IMG/VR virus record: IMGVR_UViG_3300044646_002092
Coordinates: 52,445-116,444 of that record
Reading direction: 5' to 3' (one strand)
Source: a virus
DNA: 64,000 bases
The notes under the pieces are model-generated. The model saw nothing but the letters and a program-made list of their open reading frames with translations, was not told where the DNA came from and searched no databases. The translations under genes were made by a program, and so were the position numbers. This document shows, piece by piece, positions 1 to 7,832 of this stretch (positions are counted from its first letter, which is position 1; each line of letters begins with the position of its first letter).

Positions 1-2
1 AA

Positions 3-569
3 ACTTTTGGTAGGGGGTCTTTAGGATACACACAGGCTCATCAAAACAATGGTAAGCCTGTATTTGTCCGAAAAGACCACATCTCTTGCACAACTTATGC
101 ACATATCGACCTTGTTAATGCAGCTATCGGTAAAGTAAAATCTACTCTCACCGAGACTAGCAAGACATGGAAGACGCTCGATAAATTGCAAGATGCTATG
201 TTCAATATAGGCTCAATGATTTTCGATACTAAGTATGCCACTTATGAAGTAAATCTAAAGAATCTCATCTCCCGCATGGAGTCCAGAACTAGTGCTGTAA
301 ATACGACCCTAGAAGCGACTGAATTTGTTAAGTATGGACTAGACCCTATTCATGCTGATTGGGGTACGTTAACTACTCAAACAAGACTTGCAGAGACTGT
401 TTTTGTATCTTGGGTTCATACAAGCACTTTGGACGAAGAAACACTGACTCAGTATCAGTATGTTTTAGATTTACTCAATACAATGTCTAAGTGGACTTTT
501 GCGGAGAGTAGAGCTTATGCAGCTTCAAAGCAACTCAAAGAAAAAACTTGGGAAAGTAAAACCGAATGA
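3..569 (+). CDS. Cobalamin adenosyltransferase-like protein, 5' truncated
   Basis: The frame is open from the first bases of the window, so the start lies upstream; 188 codons are visible. The order of helices resembles PduO-type corrinoid adenosyltransferases: an early VRKDH stretch, then IDLVNAAIG (family pattern IDELNxxIG), LDKLQDAMFNIGS (family IQxxLFxxGxxLA) and, near the end, YVLDLLNTMSKWTFAESR (family LNRLSDxLFxxAR). The usual RRAER motif is only weakly represented (TRLAETVF), so activity is uncertain. If genuine, it would make adenosylcobalamin, for example for a B12-dependent ribonucleotide reductase, which is not in this window. It ends in an ATGA overlap with the next gene, so the two are probably co-transcribed. 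The family call rests on pattern memory, not on a search. Confidence 0.5.
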   Translation, partial: TFGRGSLGYTQAHQNNGKPVFVRKDHISCTTYAHIDLVNAAIGKVKSTLTETSKTWKTLDKLQDAMFNIGSMIFDTKYATYEVNLKNLISRMESRTSAVNTTLEATEFVKYGLDPIHADWGTLTTQTRLAETVFVSWVHTSTLDEETLTQYQYVLDLLNTMSKWTFAESRAYAASKQLKEKTWESKTE

Positions 570-811
570 GATTCTTCAACTACCGCTTCCATCAACGAGA
601 TGGTATTTCCAAAGCTAACTGGCATCCTCGCGCAATGAACAATTGGCGCAAACAAGGGCTTCCATTTATCGATTTTGGTACTCGCGTTGATTTTGGGCAG
701 CATCATCCAGAATGCCCTCCCAACTACAGCCAAGTGCGACTTCGGGTTGGAAACTGGCGGCTAACGCTTCATTTTAATTTTGTAAACTGCGAATACGATA
801 CATGGGGCTAA
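566..811 (+). CDS. Small hypothetical protein
   Basis: 81 residues; starts in an ATGA overlap with the preceding gene and is followed within two bases by the next start. Rich in Trp, His, Arg and Asn (NWRKQG, QHHPECPPN). No recognised domain, signal peptide or membrane segment. The tight coupling on both sides is the main reason to accept it as a real gene. Confidence 0.75.
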   Translation: MRFFNYRFHQRDGISKANWHPRAMNNWRKQGLPFIDFGTRVDFGQHHPECPPNYSQVRLRVGNWRLTLHFNFVNCEYDTWG

Positions 812-812
812 T

Positions 813-986
813 ATGTGGCAAACACTAAAAGATTTTCAAGACCAAATCGACAAGTACTACAAGATTAATGGGGAATACCCCAGAGAACTCCGACTGTCAC
901 TAAGAGTCCCTAGACCTAAAGGATTCCGCGCTTACTGTAATCGAATGAAAATCAAGGTAAACTATAGTCAATACCCTAGAAGATAA
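813..986 (+). CDS. Small basic hypothetical protein
   Basis: 57 residues, starting MWQTLKDFQDQIDKYYK and ending NYSQYPRR. It fills the gap between two tightly spaced genes: the start is one base after the upstream stop and the next ATG begins one base after its own stop. The amphipathic N-terminus could form a helix; the remainder is Arg/Lys/Pro-rich. No family recognised. Accepted on operon geometry. Confidence 0.65.
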   Translation: MWQTLKDFQDQIDKYYKINGEYPRELRLSLRVPRPKGFRAYCNRMKIKVNYSQYPRR

Positions 987-987
987 C

Positions 988-1461
988 ATGATTGACCCAA
1001 CTCAAGATGGTAAAACTCACATCAGGATTGATTCTAAGGCAGCAACTTTTATTGGCAAATTTCTCGCGCCTCGTACTCTTTGCGAATTAAATATGCCTGA
1101 AGGCAGATTCCTATGCGTAGCCGCTTACCAGTATCATCTAACTTGCAAAGAAGACAGCCGCCTTAACCGTGTTCATGATTGGGAAACTGAACTTCTTGCT
1201 ACTCAACTTCAATCACTTCCTCGAAAAGAGCAATTACCAGCCGCCGAACTTCAAGCGAAGCTGAAAAAAGCGCTCGACCAAAAAATCAAGTGGAGCGAAT
1301 ATTGGATGGAAGAGTTCACTGAATCAGAACTTCCTTTTCTGTACTATCATCTTGATGCTGAAGGTAATGTGGTTGATGAAAGTAGGAAATATCGTTGGTT
1401 GCTGAATCACTTAGAAGCAAGACGAAAACTATTACAACAGAGAAGAGACAACGCCGCATGA
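988..1461 (+). CDS. Hypothetical phage protein
   Basis: 157 residues. The N-terminal pattern THIRIDSKAATFIGKFL, followed by a Phe-rich stretch and an AYQYHL segment, is reminiscent of a phage family that starts THINVYSKAxTELGRxLSNF and binds an unknown partner; I recall the pattern only loosely. The C-terminal third is strongly helical and charged (KAL-DQKIKW, EARRKLLQQRR). Its stop overlaps the next start (ATGA), so it belongs to the nucleotide-metabolism operon ending in thymidylate synthase. No function assigned. Confidence 0.8.
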   Translation: MIDPTQDGKTHIRIDSKAATFIGKFLAPRTLCELNMPEGRFLCVAAYQYHLTCKEDSRLNRVHDWETELLATQLQSLPRKEQLPAAELQAKLKKALDQKIKWSEYWMEEFTESELPFLYYHLDAEGNVVDESRKYRWLLNHLEARRKLLQQRRDNAA

Positions 1462-1748
1462 ATCCATTACTCACCGAACAAGAGTGCCTAGATTTTATAA
1501 AAGTTTACTTATGTCAAGCAGTTACAAAATATTATTTTGAGTTAGGTTGGTATCCCCCTGAAGGTGCTGCTTTACCTGAGAGCTACGCAAGCCTTAATTT
1601 TGCTTTAAGGGATGATAGTGTGAAAATACTAGAGTCTGGTTGCTGCATGAAAGAAGCCCTCAACAATCTAGTAACTTATCTCAAGCACCCGTCAAACCAA
1701 CATTATAAAACTACTGACTTCACATTACCTGAATATAACCATGACTAA
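1458..1748 (+). CDS. Small hypothetical protein
   Basis: 96 residues from the ATG that overlaps the upstream stop (ATGA); an in-frame TTG/ATG-like start at 1395 would give an extra 21 residues inside the upstream gene and is less likely. The protein has one Cys pair (GCCMKEAL) and mixed helix propensity, no recognised domain. Its last 8 bases overlap the thymidylate synthase start, indicating translational coupling. Confidence 0.7.
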   Translation: MNPLLTEQECLDFIKVYLCQAVTKYYFELGWYPPEGAALPESYASLNFALRDDSVKILESGCCMKEALNNLVTYLKHPSNQHYKTTDFTLPEYNHD

Positions 1749-2628
1749 CTACACTTCCGCCGACCTTACATACGCTTTTCTATTGCAAGACATTCTGCGC
1801 TTCAACAATGTAGTAGAGACACGTAACCATTCGTGTTACTGCAATCCATTTCTTGATACCGTTACCTTTAACTCTCTACCTCTAATTACCGTTCGCAAGA
1901 CAGCTTGGAAGCTTGCTCTAACTGAGATGGAGTGGTTTATGTCGGGGTATAGAGAATGCCCCGAAAAATTATCTAAGTGGTGGGCTGGACAACTTAATCA
2001 TGATGGAGAGTACGTGGACGGATACTCACAGCAGTTTCGAGAGTCCAGTTACTTCAATAGAAAAGAAGATGATTTAGGAGGCTTCGACCAAATTGCTTAC
2101 ATTCTTGATGGTCTGAAAAATCACCAGCACTCTCGCCGTTTAGTTATGACATCTTGGAATACAGGTGAGATGGCTAACATCACGAAGACCAACAACAATC
2201 CTCAAACGCCTTCGACCTGCCATAGCACACTAATTCAGTTCTTTGTGGTTAATGGCGAACTGCACGTAAAACACTATCAAAGGTCTGCGGATACCTTACT
2301 TGGCGTTCCTTGCAATTGGGTTCAGCACTGGGCTTTGCTGACTTACTTCGCTTTCCACAGCAATCTAAAAGTTGGCTCACTTACTTGGGTATTTGGTGAT
2401 GCTCATATCTACAATGAAGAATCTCACATCGAAGCTGCTAATCAGATTATTAAAGTTCTTATGAATAGAAATAATTCTGGATTTGTCGAGCCTATAGAAC
2501 TTAACCTCGCCTATAATTACTCTGGTGAACTTGACTCATTTGGTACACCTCGCTTTGCTGCTGCTGACTTCACTATCGAAGGTGAAATTCCTAAACCAAC
2601 TGTATTGGCTAAACCTAAATTGTTGTAA
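1741..2628 (+). CDS. thyA: Thymidylate synthase (ThyA family)
   Basis: 295 residues. It should convert dUMP to dTMP with methylene-tetrahydrofolate, feeding phage DNA synthesis. All signature blocks are visible: SRRLVMTSWN near 131-140 (phosphate-binding Arg pair), the catalytic Cys160 in PSTCHSTLIQF, QRSADTLLGVPCN at 180-192 and GDAHIY at 219-224. Asn192 sits where ThyA has the uracil-reading Asn; dCMP hydroxymethylases carry Asp there, so a dUMP substrate is favoured, although dUMP hydroxymethylase cannot be excluded. Length is typical (about 260-300). The start overlaps the upstream stop by 8 bases. It is the last gene of its operon, followed by a terminator. Confidence 0.9.
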   Translation: MTNYTSADLTYAFLLQDILRFNNVVETRNHSCYCNPFLDTVTFNSLPLITVRKTAWKLALTEMEWFMSGYRECPEKLSKWWAGQLNHDGEYVDGYSQQFRESSYFNRKEDDLGGFDQIAYILDGLKNHQHSRRLVMTSWNTGEMANITKTNNNPQTPSTCHSTLIQFFVVNGELHVKHYQRSADTLLGVPCNWVQHWALLTYFAFHSNLKVGSLTWVFGDAHIYNEESHIEAANQIIKVLMNRNNSGFVEPIELNLAYNYSGELDSFGTPRFAAADFTIEGEIPKPTVLAKPKLL

Positions 2629-2658
2629 TTTACTCCTTTAGATAGATACAATCAATAG

Positions 2659-2703
2659 TTACATGATGTTAACTTTAAGACAGTAAACATCATGTAATTT
2701 TTT
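2659..2703 (+). terminator. Rho-independent terminator after thymidylate synthase
   Basis: A perfect 12-bp stem, TTACATGATGTT (2659-2670) with AACATCATGTAA (2686-2697), has a 15-nt loop and is followed by six T residues. It lies 30 bases past the thymidylate synthase stop and closes the first operon. Confidence 0.75.
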
Positions 2704-2704
2704 C

Positions 2705-2797
2705 ATGTTAACTTTTTTAATAGCTACATTTGGTACTGCTTTTATATGTTGGCTAATTTCATTAGCTTGTGGCACTGAAGGAAATGGTAAGTCTTAA
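2705..2797 (+). CDS. Tiny membrane peptide
   Basis: 30 residues, MLTFLIATFGTAFICWLISL then ACGTEGNGKS: one hydrophobic span of about 20 residues with a short hydrophilic tail. Its stop overlaps the next ATG by one base (TAATG). It starts directly after a terminator T-tract and has no obvious Shine-Dalgarno, so expression is uncertain. A Cys follows the span, but the residues before it do not form a good lipobox. Confidence 0.4.
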   Translation: MLTFLIATFGTAFICWLISLACGTEGNGKS

Positions 2798-3405
2798 TGG
2801 TAAAACATGACATTCGCCTCAGAACCGCCAATATTATTCGTCAACTAGATTATCCACAAATCCGCCTAAAACGCCTAGACATCGATAAGGTACGCAATTG
2901 GTGTTACGTCAATATTCCTAAAGCAGTTTCTAGATTTAAAGATAATCGTTTCGACTTAAACGAAGCAACAACTTGGGAAGAGCTTTGCGCTTATAATACC
3001 ATCTTACAAATCTATGGTCGTAAAGTGGCTGTGTACTTCACTTTTGGATGGCTTGATTATCAGGGGGTAAAAGAGTTCATAGCTTCGCGTAAGGGGGCAA
3101 AGTTTCGTCAAGAGTTTGGGCTTGACCATCACAGTGCAATCTTACTATCTCCTCAAACTTTCTTTTCTGCCGAGTCGTTAGATGAATTTTGGGTGAGTTT
3201 TGACTTAAAAGGGGGTAAAGGGTATAACTTTCTAGACTATTCACATTATAATGACGATGAAGATATGGATTCATCTCAATATGATTGGCTCAATGAAGCC
3301 CTAGCTGAACAAGAGAATGAAAAAATAAAGAATCCTTACGAGGATTTGAATCGCCGTACTAGTACCAAGACTAAACAGAAAAAAAATGTCTCTATTACCA
3401 ACTAA
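2797..3405 (+). CDS. Hypothetical protein
   Basis: 202 residues; basic N-terminus (IRLRTANIIRQ, RLKRLDIDKVR), a central hydrophobic alpha/beta-like section, and an acidic low-complexity C-terminus (HYNDDEDMDSSQYDW) followed by a Lys/Thr-rich tail. No recognised motif. The end overlaps the next gene by 20 bases. The mixed charge layout suggests a nucleic-acid or protein-binding role, but that is only an impression. Confidence 0.75.
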   Translation: MVKHDIRLRTANIIRQLDYPQIRLKRLDIDKVRNWCYVNIPKAVSRFKDNRFDLNEATTWEELCAYNTILQIYGRKVAVYFTFGWLDYQGVKEFIASRKGAKFRQEFGLDHHSAILLSPQTFFSAESLDEFWVSFDLKGGKGYNFLDYSHYNDDEDMDSSQYDWLNEALAEQENEKIKNPYEDLNRRTSTKTKQKKNVSITN

Positions 3406-3790
3406 AAAATACGCCCGAATCCCGCAGCATCAGCCTGAACTTGTTGCAGTCAAAAAAGAACCTCCGACACTCGTTGAAGTGCTTGAAAATGAAGGGTATG
3501 ACCTTCAACATGAACTCAATCAAATTGAGGAAGCTAAGAGCCGAGAACGTGACCTGAGATTGCGGCTTAACGTAGTCCAACAATCACTACAAGCATTTCG
3601 TGCCTTGGAAGCTGCGCCCGAACCTGTACAAGAACAATCCGCACCTGCGCCTATCGTCAAAAATGTTCGGAAAGCCGCCACTAGAAAGACGGCAAGACCT
3701 ACCCAAAGTAGTGTTGCACCAGAGCCAACTGTGAGCGATACTGAAAATATTGAACTTGTACACGATGATTTTTCAACTTTTCCTGACTAA
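3386..3790 (+). CDS. Coiled-coil hypothetical protein
   Basis: 134 residues. Residues about 30-72 are rich in heptad-like Leu/Glu/Arg spacing (LVEVLENEG to RLRLNVVQQSLQAF) and probably form a coiled coil; the rest is Pro/Ala/Thr/Lys-rich and likely disordered with an acidic end (DTENIELVHDDF). It overlaps the upstream gene by 20 bases and precedes the next by 8, so it is part of the same operon. Function unknown. Confidence 0.75.
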   Translation: MSLLPTKKYARIPQHQPELVAVKKEPPTLVEVLENEGYDLQHELNQIEEAKSRERDLRLRLNVVQQSLQAFRALEAAPEPVQEQSAPAPIVKNVRKAATRKTARPTQSSVAPEPTVSDTENIELVHDDFSTFPD

Positions 3791-3798
3791 TAACTAAT

Positions 3799-4290
3799 AT
3801 GACCAACAATAGTTTTTATTTTTCTGACCTGATTGGTATTCCAGTAACCGCAGCATATTCAAAAGCAGCTAGAGACAAAGAACTGAAGCAATTATCCGAT
3901 GCTTTGTATTCTGCACTGACTTCCTCCCCCCCTAAAAAAGAGAAGTTTCTCGAACCTGTAACTATTTTCCATAACGACGCAAGGTTAACCAGAGTGAAGC
4001 CTGAAAATTCTCAGTATTACGAAGATGCTAAAGAGTTTTATGTTTCTCTCGGCATTTTCGACCTCGACCCCAGTTCTGCTGTTGTCACTGTCACCAAAGA
4101 CAACAAACTTGAACTAACTTGGACTGAACGTGCAGGCAAAGGGAAATTCTTTAGTAAAATTCCTAGCTATCTAGTTGCTACTTCAGCGCCTGTATTGAGT
4201 TATGAAGGCGGTGTTCTCGATATTCGAGTCAATGTGAAGTCCCGAAGCGAAAATGATGTGGTATTTGTCGGTAAGCTTGAATCGAAGTAG
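3799..4290 (+). CDS. Hypothetical protein
   Basis: 163 residues, with mixed beta-strand-like segments in the C-terminal half (AVVTVTKDNKLELTW, GGVLDIRVNVKSRSENDVV) suggesting a small beta domain, and a Lys/Pro-rich linker around residue 50. No recognised family. It is the last gene before a strong terminator. Confidence 0.75.
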   Translation: MTNNSFYFSDLIGIPVTAAYSKAARDKELKQLSDALYSALTSSPPKKEKFLEPVTIFHNDARLTRVKPENSQYYEDAKEFYVSLGIFDLDPSSAVVTVTKDNKLELTWTERAGKGKFFSKIPSYLVATSAPVLSYEGGVLDIRVNVKSRSENDVVFVGKLESK

Positions 4291-4352
4291 TAAAGAGTTA
4301 CGAAAACTAATTCTCCCTATCTTTATTGAAAGGGTAAAGCAACAAATTTATA

Positions 4353-4380
4353 GGGGACGCTGCGGTGTCCCTTTTCTTTT
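4353..4380 (+). terminator. Rho-independent terminator
   Basis: GGGACGC (4354-4360), a TGCG loop, then GTGTCCC (4365-4371) forms a GC-rich 7-bp stem with one G-T pair, followed by TTTTCTTTT. It lies 63 bases past the preceding stop, so the 2.7-4.3 kb operon ends here. Confidence 0.85.
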
Positions 4381-4394
4381 ACTAAGGAGTAACC

Positions 4395-4523
4395 ATGTTC
4401 AATTTTGACCAACTCTACAAATTGATGCTTGAGTATCTACTAATAGTAGTATTGACTATTCTTGGTCTTCAAGTTACACTTCTGTTTGTTAAAACTATTT
4501 GGGATTTATACAATTATGGCTGA
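4395..4523 (+). CDS. Small membrane protein
   Basis: 42 residues starting MFNFDQLYKL, with a hydrophobic span at about 13-33 (EYLLIVVLTILGLQVTLLFV) and a short polar tail. A good AAGGAG Shine-Dalgarno (4384-4389) sits five bases before the ATG, and the stop overlaps the next gene by 8 bases. Too small to be a typical holin, but an inner-membrane location is likely. Confidence 0.6.
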   Translation: MFNFDQLYKLMLEYLLIVVLTILGLQVTLLFVKTIWDLYNYG

Positions 4524-4944
4524 CCCTCGCCGTTACAGTATCTCAATCATCGAAAACTTTTCAGACAAATCACTACACGAAATTGCACTTGTCGTTACTG
4601 AATCTGTATTTTACATTAAACCAGACGAATTTATTTTAGGGCAAACTAAGGAACTTACACTTGGCACTGAATTTTTATATACCGAAGAGCCTATTACTTG
4701 GCGCGAAGCAGAAAAAGAACTTGCGCCAGCTTTTCGAGATTTTCCTGATGCTTGCTTCTGTGTTTTTGTCAGTGATGGTGAAGATGGCGGTCAATATCGT
4801 ACATTGTTCTTCAACGGTAAGGCAGTGACGCAGTACCCTGAAATTCGTTATCCAGAGTTTCGCTTGAATGAGTTTGAATACGAGACTTCGAGCAAGAAGA
4901 GTTTGTTTAGAGATATTATTTTGGAGAGCGTACAGGATGCTTAA
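4516..4944 (+). CDS. Hypothetical protein
   Basis: 142 residues from the ATG at 4516, which overlaps the upstream membrane-peptide gene; an in-frame upstream codon at 4462 would lie inside that gene and is rejected. The product is acidic, with beta-strand-like segments (YRTLFFNGKAV, EIRYPEFRLNEFEYE). Nothing recognised. Its end overlaps the macro-domain gene by 8 bases, so the two are co-translated. Confidence 0.75.
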   Translation: MADPRRYSISIIENFSDKSLHEIALVVTESVFYIKPDEFILGQTKELTLGTEFLYTEEPITWREAEKELAPAFRDFPDACFCVFVSDGEDGGQYRTLFFNGKAVTQYPEIRYPEFRLNEFEYETSSKKSLFRDIILESVQDA

Positions 4945-5413
4945 ATCGATGCCTCAAGGCGCTAACATTCTCGACGTTGACTTAACTAAGCCTGAGAACT
5001 GCATCTTTGTACCTGTGAACTGTGTAGGGGTGATGGGTAAAGGTTTGGCGCTCGACTTCAAGAAAAAATATCCCGATTTAGTTTGGCAATACAACAATCT
5101 TTGTGAAAAGAATTATCTTAGAGTGGGTTTCCCTGAGTTTATTTCTTTTGATGGCTCATTTTTAAATATTGTCCTTTTCCCAACTAAAAAACATTGGAAG
5201 GACTTATCTCAACTTCATTGGATTAAGCAGGGATTAATAGAATTAGCTACAAGCCCTAACTTAGACTTTCAGCATTGGCGCAAACAAACTCGCAACCTAC
5301 ATATACCTAAACTTGGTTGTGGTCTTGGTGGTCTTAATTGGGCTGATGTACGCCCTTTGATTGAACAGTTTGCAGAAATGATGCCTGAACATGAGGTGTA
5401 TTTATATGAATAG
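4937..5413 (+). CDS. DarG/TARG1-type macro domain protein
   Basis: 158 residues, a stand-alone macro domain that should bind ADP-ribose and hydrolyse it from a modified target. Visible signatures: VNCVGVMGKGLALDF at 27-41 with Asn28 and the glycine loop; FPTKKHW at 81-87 with Lys84 in the place of the catalytic Lys of DarG and human TARG1; and the second loop GCGLGGLNWADV at 127-138. In that subfamily the enzyme removes ADP-ribose from DNA bases or from acidic residues. Unlike bacterial DarG, it lacks the C-terminal half that binds the DarT toxin, and no toxin gene is adjacent. That makes a phage counter-defence role against host DarT plausible (inference). The start used is the ATG overlapping the upstream stop. 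Confidence 0.85.
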   Translation: MLKSMPQGANILDVDLTKPENCIFVPVNCVGVMGKGLALDFKKKYPDLVWQYNNLCEKNYLRVGFPEFISFDGSFLNIVLFPTKKHWKDLSQLHWIKQGLIELATSPNLDFQHWRKQTRNLHIPKLGCGLGGLNWADVRPLIEQFAEMMPEHEVYLYE

Positions 5414-5416
5414 AAT

Positions 5417-5866
5417 ATGTTAGGAAGTTTACCAACTGAACCAGAAGAAGTTAAGTTAGCCATCATTGATGATGAACTTAATAAACTTTATATTGATACT
5501 CAACATCTATTACAGAAATACAGTTCTCTTGTTTCTGAAAATACCCCACTCCTAATCAACCAAATTAAAAAAGCTCTCAAAGATTTAGACTTTATTTTTG
5601 AAAATCTGAGTCTCGAAAGTGAGGATTGGAAAGTAAGTTCCTGTAAGCGGGAGTACAAATACTGGTACAAACAATTTACACATTTCGATGAGCTACTTAT
5701 TCCCGAAGTTATTGAAAAATATCTTGAAGAGGAGTTGGAAAAAGAAAGGCAAAGAGAATTAGAACGTGAAAAACGTTACCAACTACAAAAAGAAGAGGTT
5801 GAAAAAGCAAAATTAAATAATAGATGGATTGACGAAATGCGCCGTACCCACTACAATACTTTTTAG
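5417..5866 (+). CDS. Coiled-coil hypothetical protein
   Basis: 149 residues. The C-terminal third is an almost uninterrupted charged helix (EKYLEEELEKERQRE, then REKRYQLQKEEVEKA), likely a long single helix or coiled coil; the N-terminal part has shorter helices. It starts four bases after the macro-domain stop. A structural or scaffolding role is possible; no family recognised. Confidence 0.75.
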   Translation: MLGSLPTEPEEVKLAIIDDELNKLYIDTQHLLQKYSSLVSENTPLLINQIKKALKDLDFIFENLSLESEDWKVSSCKREYKYWYKQFTHFDELLIPEVIEKYLEEELEKERQRELEREKRYQLQKEEVEKAKLNNRWIDEMRRTHYNTF

Positions 5867-5887
5867 TAATACTTAAGGAGCAAAAAG

Positions 5888-6169
5888 ATGTCACGCACCA
5901 AGAAGCACAGAGACTTGTTTTTTCTTCAGTTTCTTCACAAACTTATCAAGTCCATCGGTAGCCCTTTTACCCATCCTCGCGCATCTCGTTGGGCTAAAGT
6001 ACGTAGCAGAGTCAGCAGACAGTATGGAGGCTCTAACTGGGGCGATAATCAGCGTGTAGATACCAAATACAACTTCACACCCAAACATCGTGCAATGAAG
6101 CGTGCAGCCCGTCGAGAAGCTTTGGAGCAAGCACAGCAACAACTTGAAGAATACGAATATGGAGACTAA
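5888..6169 (+). CDS. Small basic protein, possibly nucleic-acid binding
   Basis: 93 residues, highly basic over residues 1-80 (MSRTKKHRD, RASRWAKVRSRVSRQYG, KHRAMKRAARREA) with a Gln/Glu-rich acidic end. AAGGAG at 5875-5880 gives a good ribosome site. The charge pattern is like small RNA- or DNA-binding proteins, but no defined fold is recognised. The stop overlaps the next gene by 11 bases. Confidence 0.75.
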   Translation: MSRTKKHRDLFFLQFLHKLIKSIGSPFTHPRASRWAKVRSRVSRQYGGSNWGDNQRVDTKYNFTPKHRAMKRAARREALEQAQQQLEEYEYGD

Positions 6170-6464
6170 CCTGCGTTGGCAAGATAATGGACAATTTTCT
6201 TACGCTTGGTTCGGTATTACTAAGCTCAGCGTCGAGTATGAAGGGTCTATGCATCCAAGAGGCTCAGATTTACCTACTGGCTACCGAGTAAGCGTAGAAG
6301 GTTACAAAAAACGCGAACTCAAGCATCTTTTCTCTAAGCGAGACAATGCAAAAATTGCTGCTGAACGTCTACTCTGGAAAATTGTAAACGAAATGCACCA
6401 AGACCTATCTCAATATTCTTGGGATACGCACAACAAAGAAGAAGTTAAATGGGTGGTGAGATGA
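6159..6464 (+). CDS. Small hypothetical protein
   Basis: 101 residues from the ATG at 6159 (METNLRWQDNGQFSY...), which overlaps the upstream stop; the reading frame extends further upstream but without a better start. Trp/Tyr-rich beta-like N-terminus and a helical C-terminus with several aromatic residues. Ends in an ATGA overlap with the next gene. No family recognised. Confidence 0.75.
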   Translation: METNLRWQDNGQFSYAWFGITKLSVEYEGSMHPRGSDLPTGYRVSVEGYKKRELKHLFSKRDNAKIAAERLLWKIVNEMHQDLSQYSWDTHNKEEVKWVVR

Positions 6465-6703
6465 TTAAATTACCGCCAAGGTTCAAAATTTTCCACAATG
6501 TTAGCGAGGACTATTACTTCATCAAAGAACGATTCTGTTTCTTTTGGTATATGACAGAAAGGGATATTATTGCTTACGATGGTTCTACAGTAATAACTCG
6601 TTACGAGAGTGTTGAAGCTGCCGAAACTGTAATCGACCAATGGCTCCGTAATAAAAAACAATCCAAAACACCTGATGAAATCAAACTGGTAAAAGAACTA
6701 TGA
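6461..6703 (+). CDS. Small hypothetical protein
   Basis: 80 residues from the ATG overlapping the previous stop (ATGA); an in-frame ATG four codons earlier at 6449 is possible, but the GGTGGTGAG just before 6461 looks like a ribosome site. Aromatic-rich (FHNVSEDYYFIKERFCFFW). The end overlaps the next ATG (ATGA), linking it to the RNA ligase gene. Confidence 0.7.
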   Translation: MIKLPPRFKIFHNVSEDYYFIKERFCFFWYMTERDIIAYDGSTVITRYESVEAAETVIDQWLRNKKQSKTPDEIKLVKEL

Positions 6704-7830
6704 CCAACGCAGTCGAAATCGTAACAATCTCTCGCATCATCCCTATCTATAAAAATGGCGAAGAAGCCTCATCAATCCAAGTCGTTAACTTCAATTTTGC
6801 CAATGGCGATGAATGTGGTTATAACGTTGTCTCACAAAAAGGCATCTATCAAGTAGGCTAAAAGGCTGTATACATCCAACCTGACTACTGCTTACCTGAT
6901 TCTTCTTTGTTCACAAGCTTCACAGCCCCAAACGGCGACCCCAACAAATCCAGACTTGGACGCAACAATCGCATTCGGGCGCTCAAGTTCAATTTCAGCT
7001 TTGAGAATAGTAGCGACCCAATCTATTCCGTCGGCATCTTACTGAATACAAACGAGCTGCCTATCGAGTTACTTGCGGCTGAAGACCTCGCAGCAGCTTT
7101 GGGCATCACTAAGTACGAAGAACCAGAGAAAGGCGCTACAGGTCAAACCAGAGGCACACTGCCTTCTTTTTTGTACTCTACTGATGAAGAAAATTGTGCG
7201 AATCTCAAATCCCACATCAATCGTGTTCTTGAAAGTGGGGCAGAAGTTGCTTACACTATTAAAGTTGACGGAAGCTCATTCACTGAGTATTTCAAGAAAG
7301 ATGCTGAAGGCAATTGGTACACAGGTATTTGCTCTCGCTCGTTAGAGAAGAAAATTACTGATGACACTGCTGATAGTTGGGTCAAACTGGCTAAGTCTTC
7401 TGGATTGTACGAGCGTGGCATGGAATATTGCAAGAAGCACAACGTCGAGTTGGCGTTTCGGGGAGAAATCTATGGTCAGGGCTTGAAAGGTAGCGGCAAT
7501 AAGCTGAATCCAGATGCTAATAAGAAGCAAGGACTAATTCTTTTCGGTATCGATAACTTATCAAGTGGTTTTGCTACTCGAATCCATTATGGTCAGCCTC
7601 ACAATCTTGAACTTGTTTGCGACGAACTGCAACTCCAATATACTCCTTTAGTAAGGTTTTTCTCCCAATTTCGCCCCAAAAATTACGACGAACTAATCTC
7701 GTTTGCTTCTGATGTTTTTAAAAGAGAAAAAGAAGCTGGTCGAGTCGTTGAGGGTATTGTCGTTCGCACACTTTACTCAAACGATTTGTCGGTCAAGGTC
7801 ATGAACCCATACTACGACAGCAAAAAATAA
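6700..7830 (+). pseudogene. ATP-dependent RNA ligase with in-frame TAA stop
   Basis: Read through one internal stop, this frame gives about 375 residues of an RNA ligase of the type with an N-terminal OB-like domain (DRB0094-like, by memory). Nucleotidyltransferase motifs are intact: motif I KVDGS with adenylated Lys188 in read-through numbering, motif III FRGEIYGQ, motif IV VEGIVVR and motif V LSVKVMN. The TAA at 6859-6861 falls in a conserved stretch, VVSQKGIYQVG-stop-KAVYIQPDYCLPD, where relatives have an acidic residue, so a single GAA-to-TAA change explains it. Reinitiation at TTG 6907 would give 307 residues keeping all catalytic motifs but losing the N-terminal domain. Neighbouring genes end with TAA, so the codon is not reassigned. 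Either a nonsense mutation, a sequencing error or programmed readthrough. Phage RNA ligases usually repair tRNA cut by host defences. Confidence 0.75.
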
Positions 7831-7832
7831 TA
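7813..7832. repeat. Left 20-bp flank of the IsrB element
   Basis: TACGACAGCAAAAAATAATA includes the last codons and stop of the RNA ligase gene (Y-D-S-K-K-stop). It matches 9221-9240 at 18 of 20 positions. The last 16 bases before the presumed element are the expected source of a guide if the upstream RNA works like an omega RNA. Confidence 0.8.

Noticed and set aside
6700-7830. Reassignment of TAA as a sense codon
   Set aside because: Many neighbouring genes end properly at TAA (for example 2628, 4290 region, 7830), so a general reassignment is excluded; only local readthrough or mutation remains.
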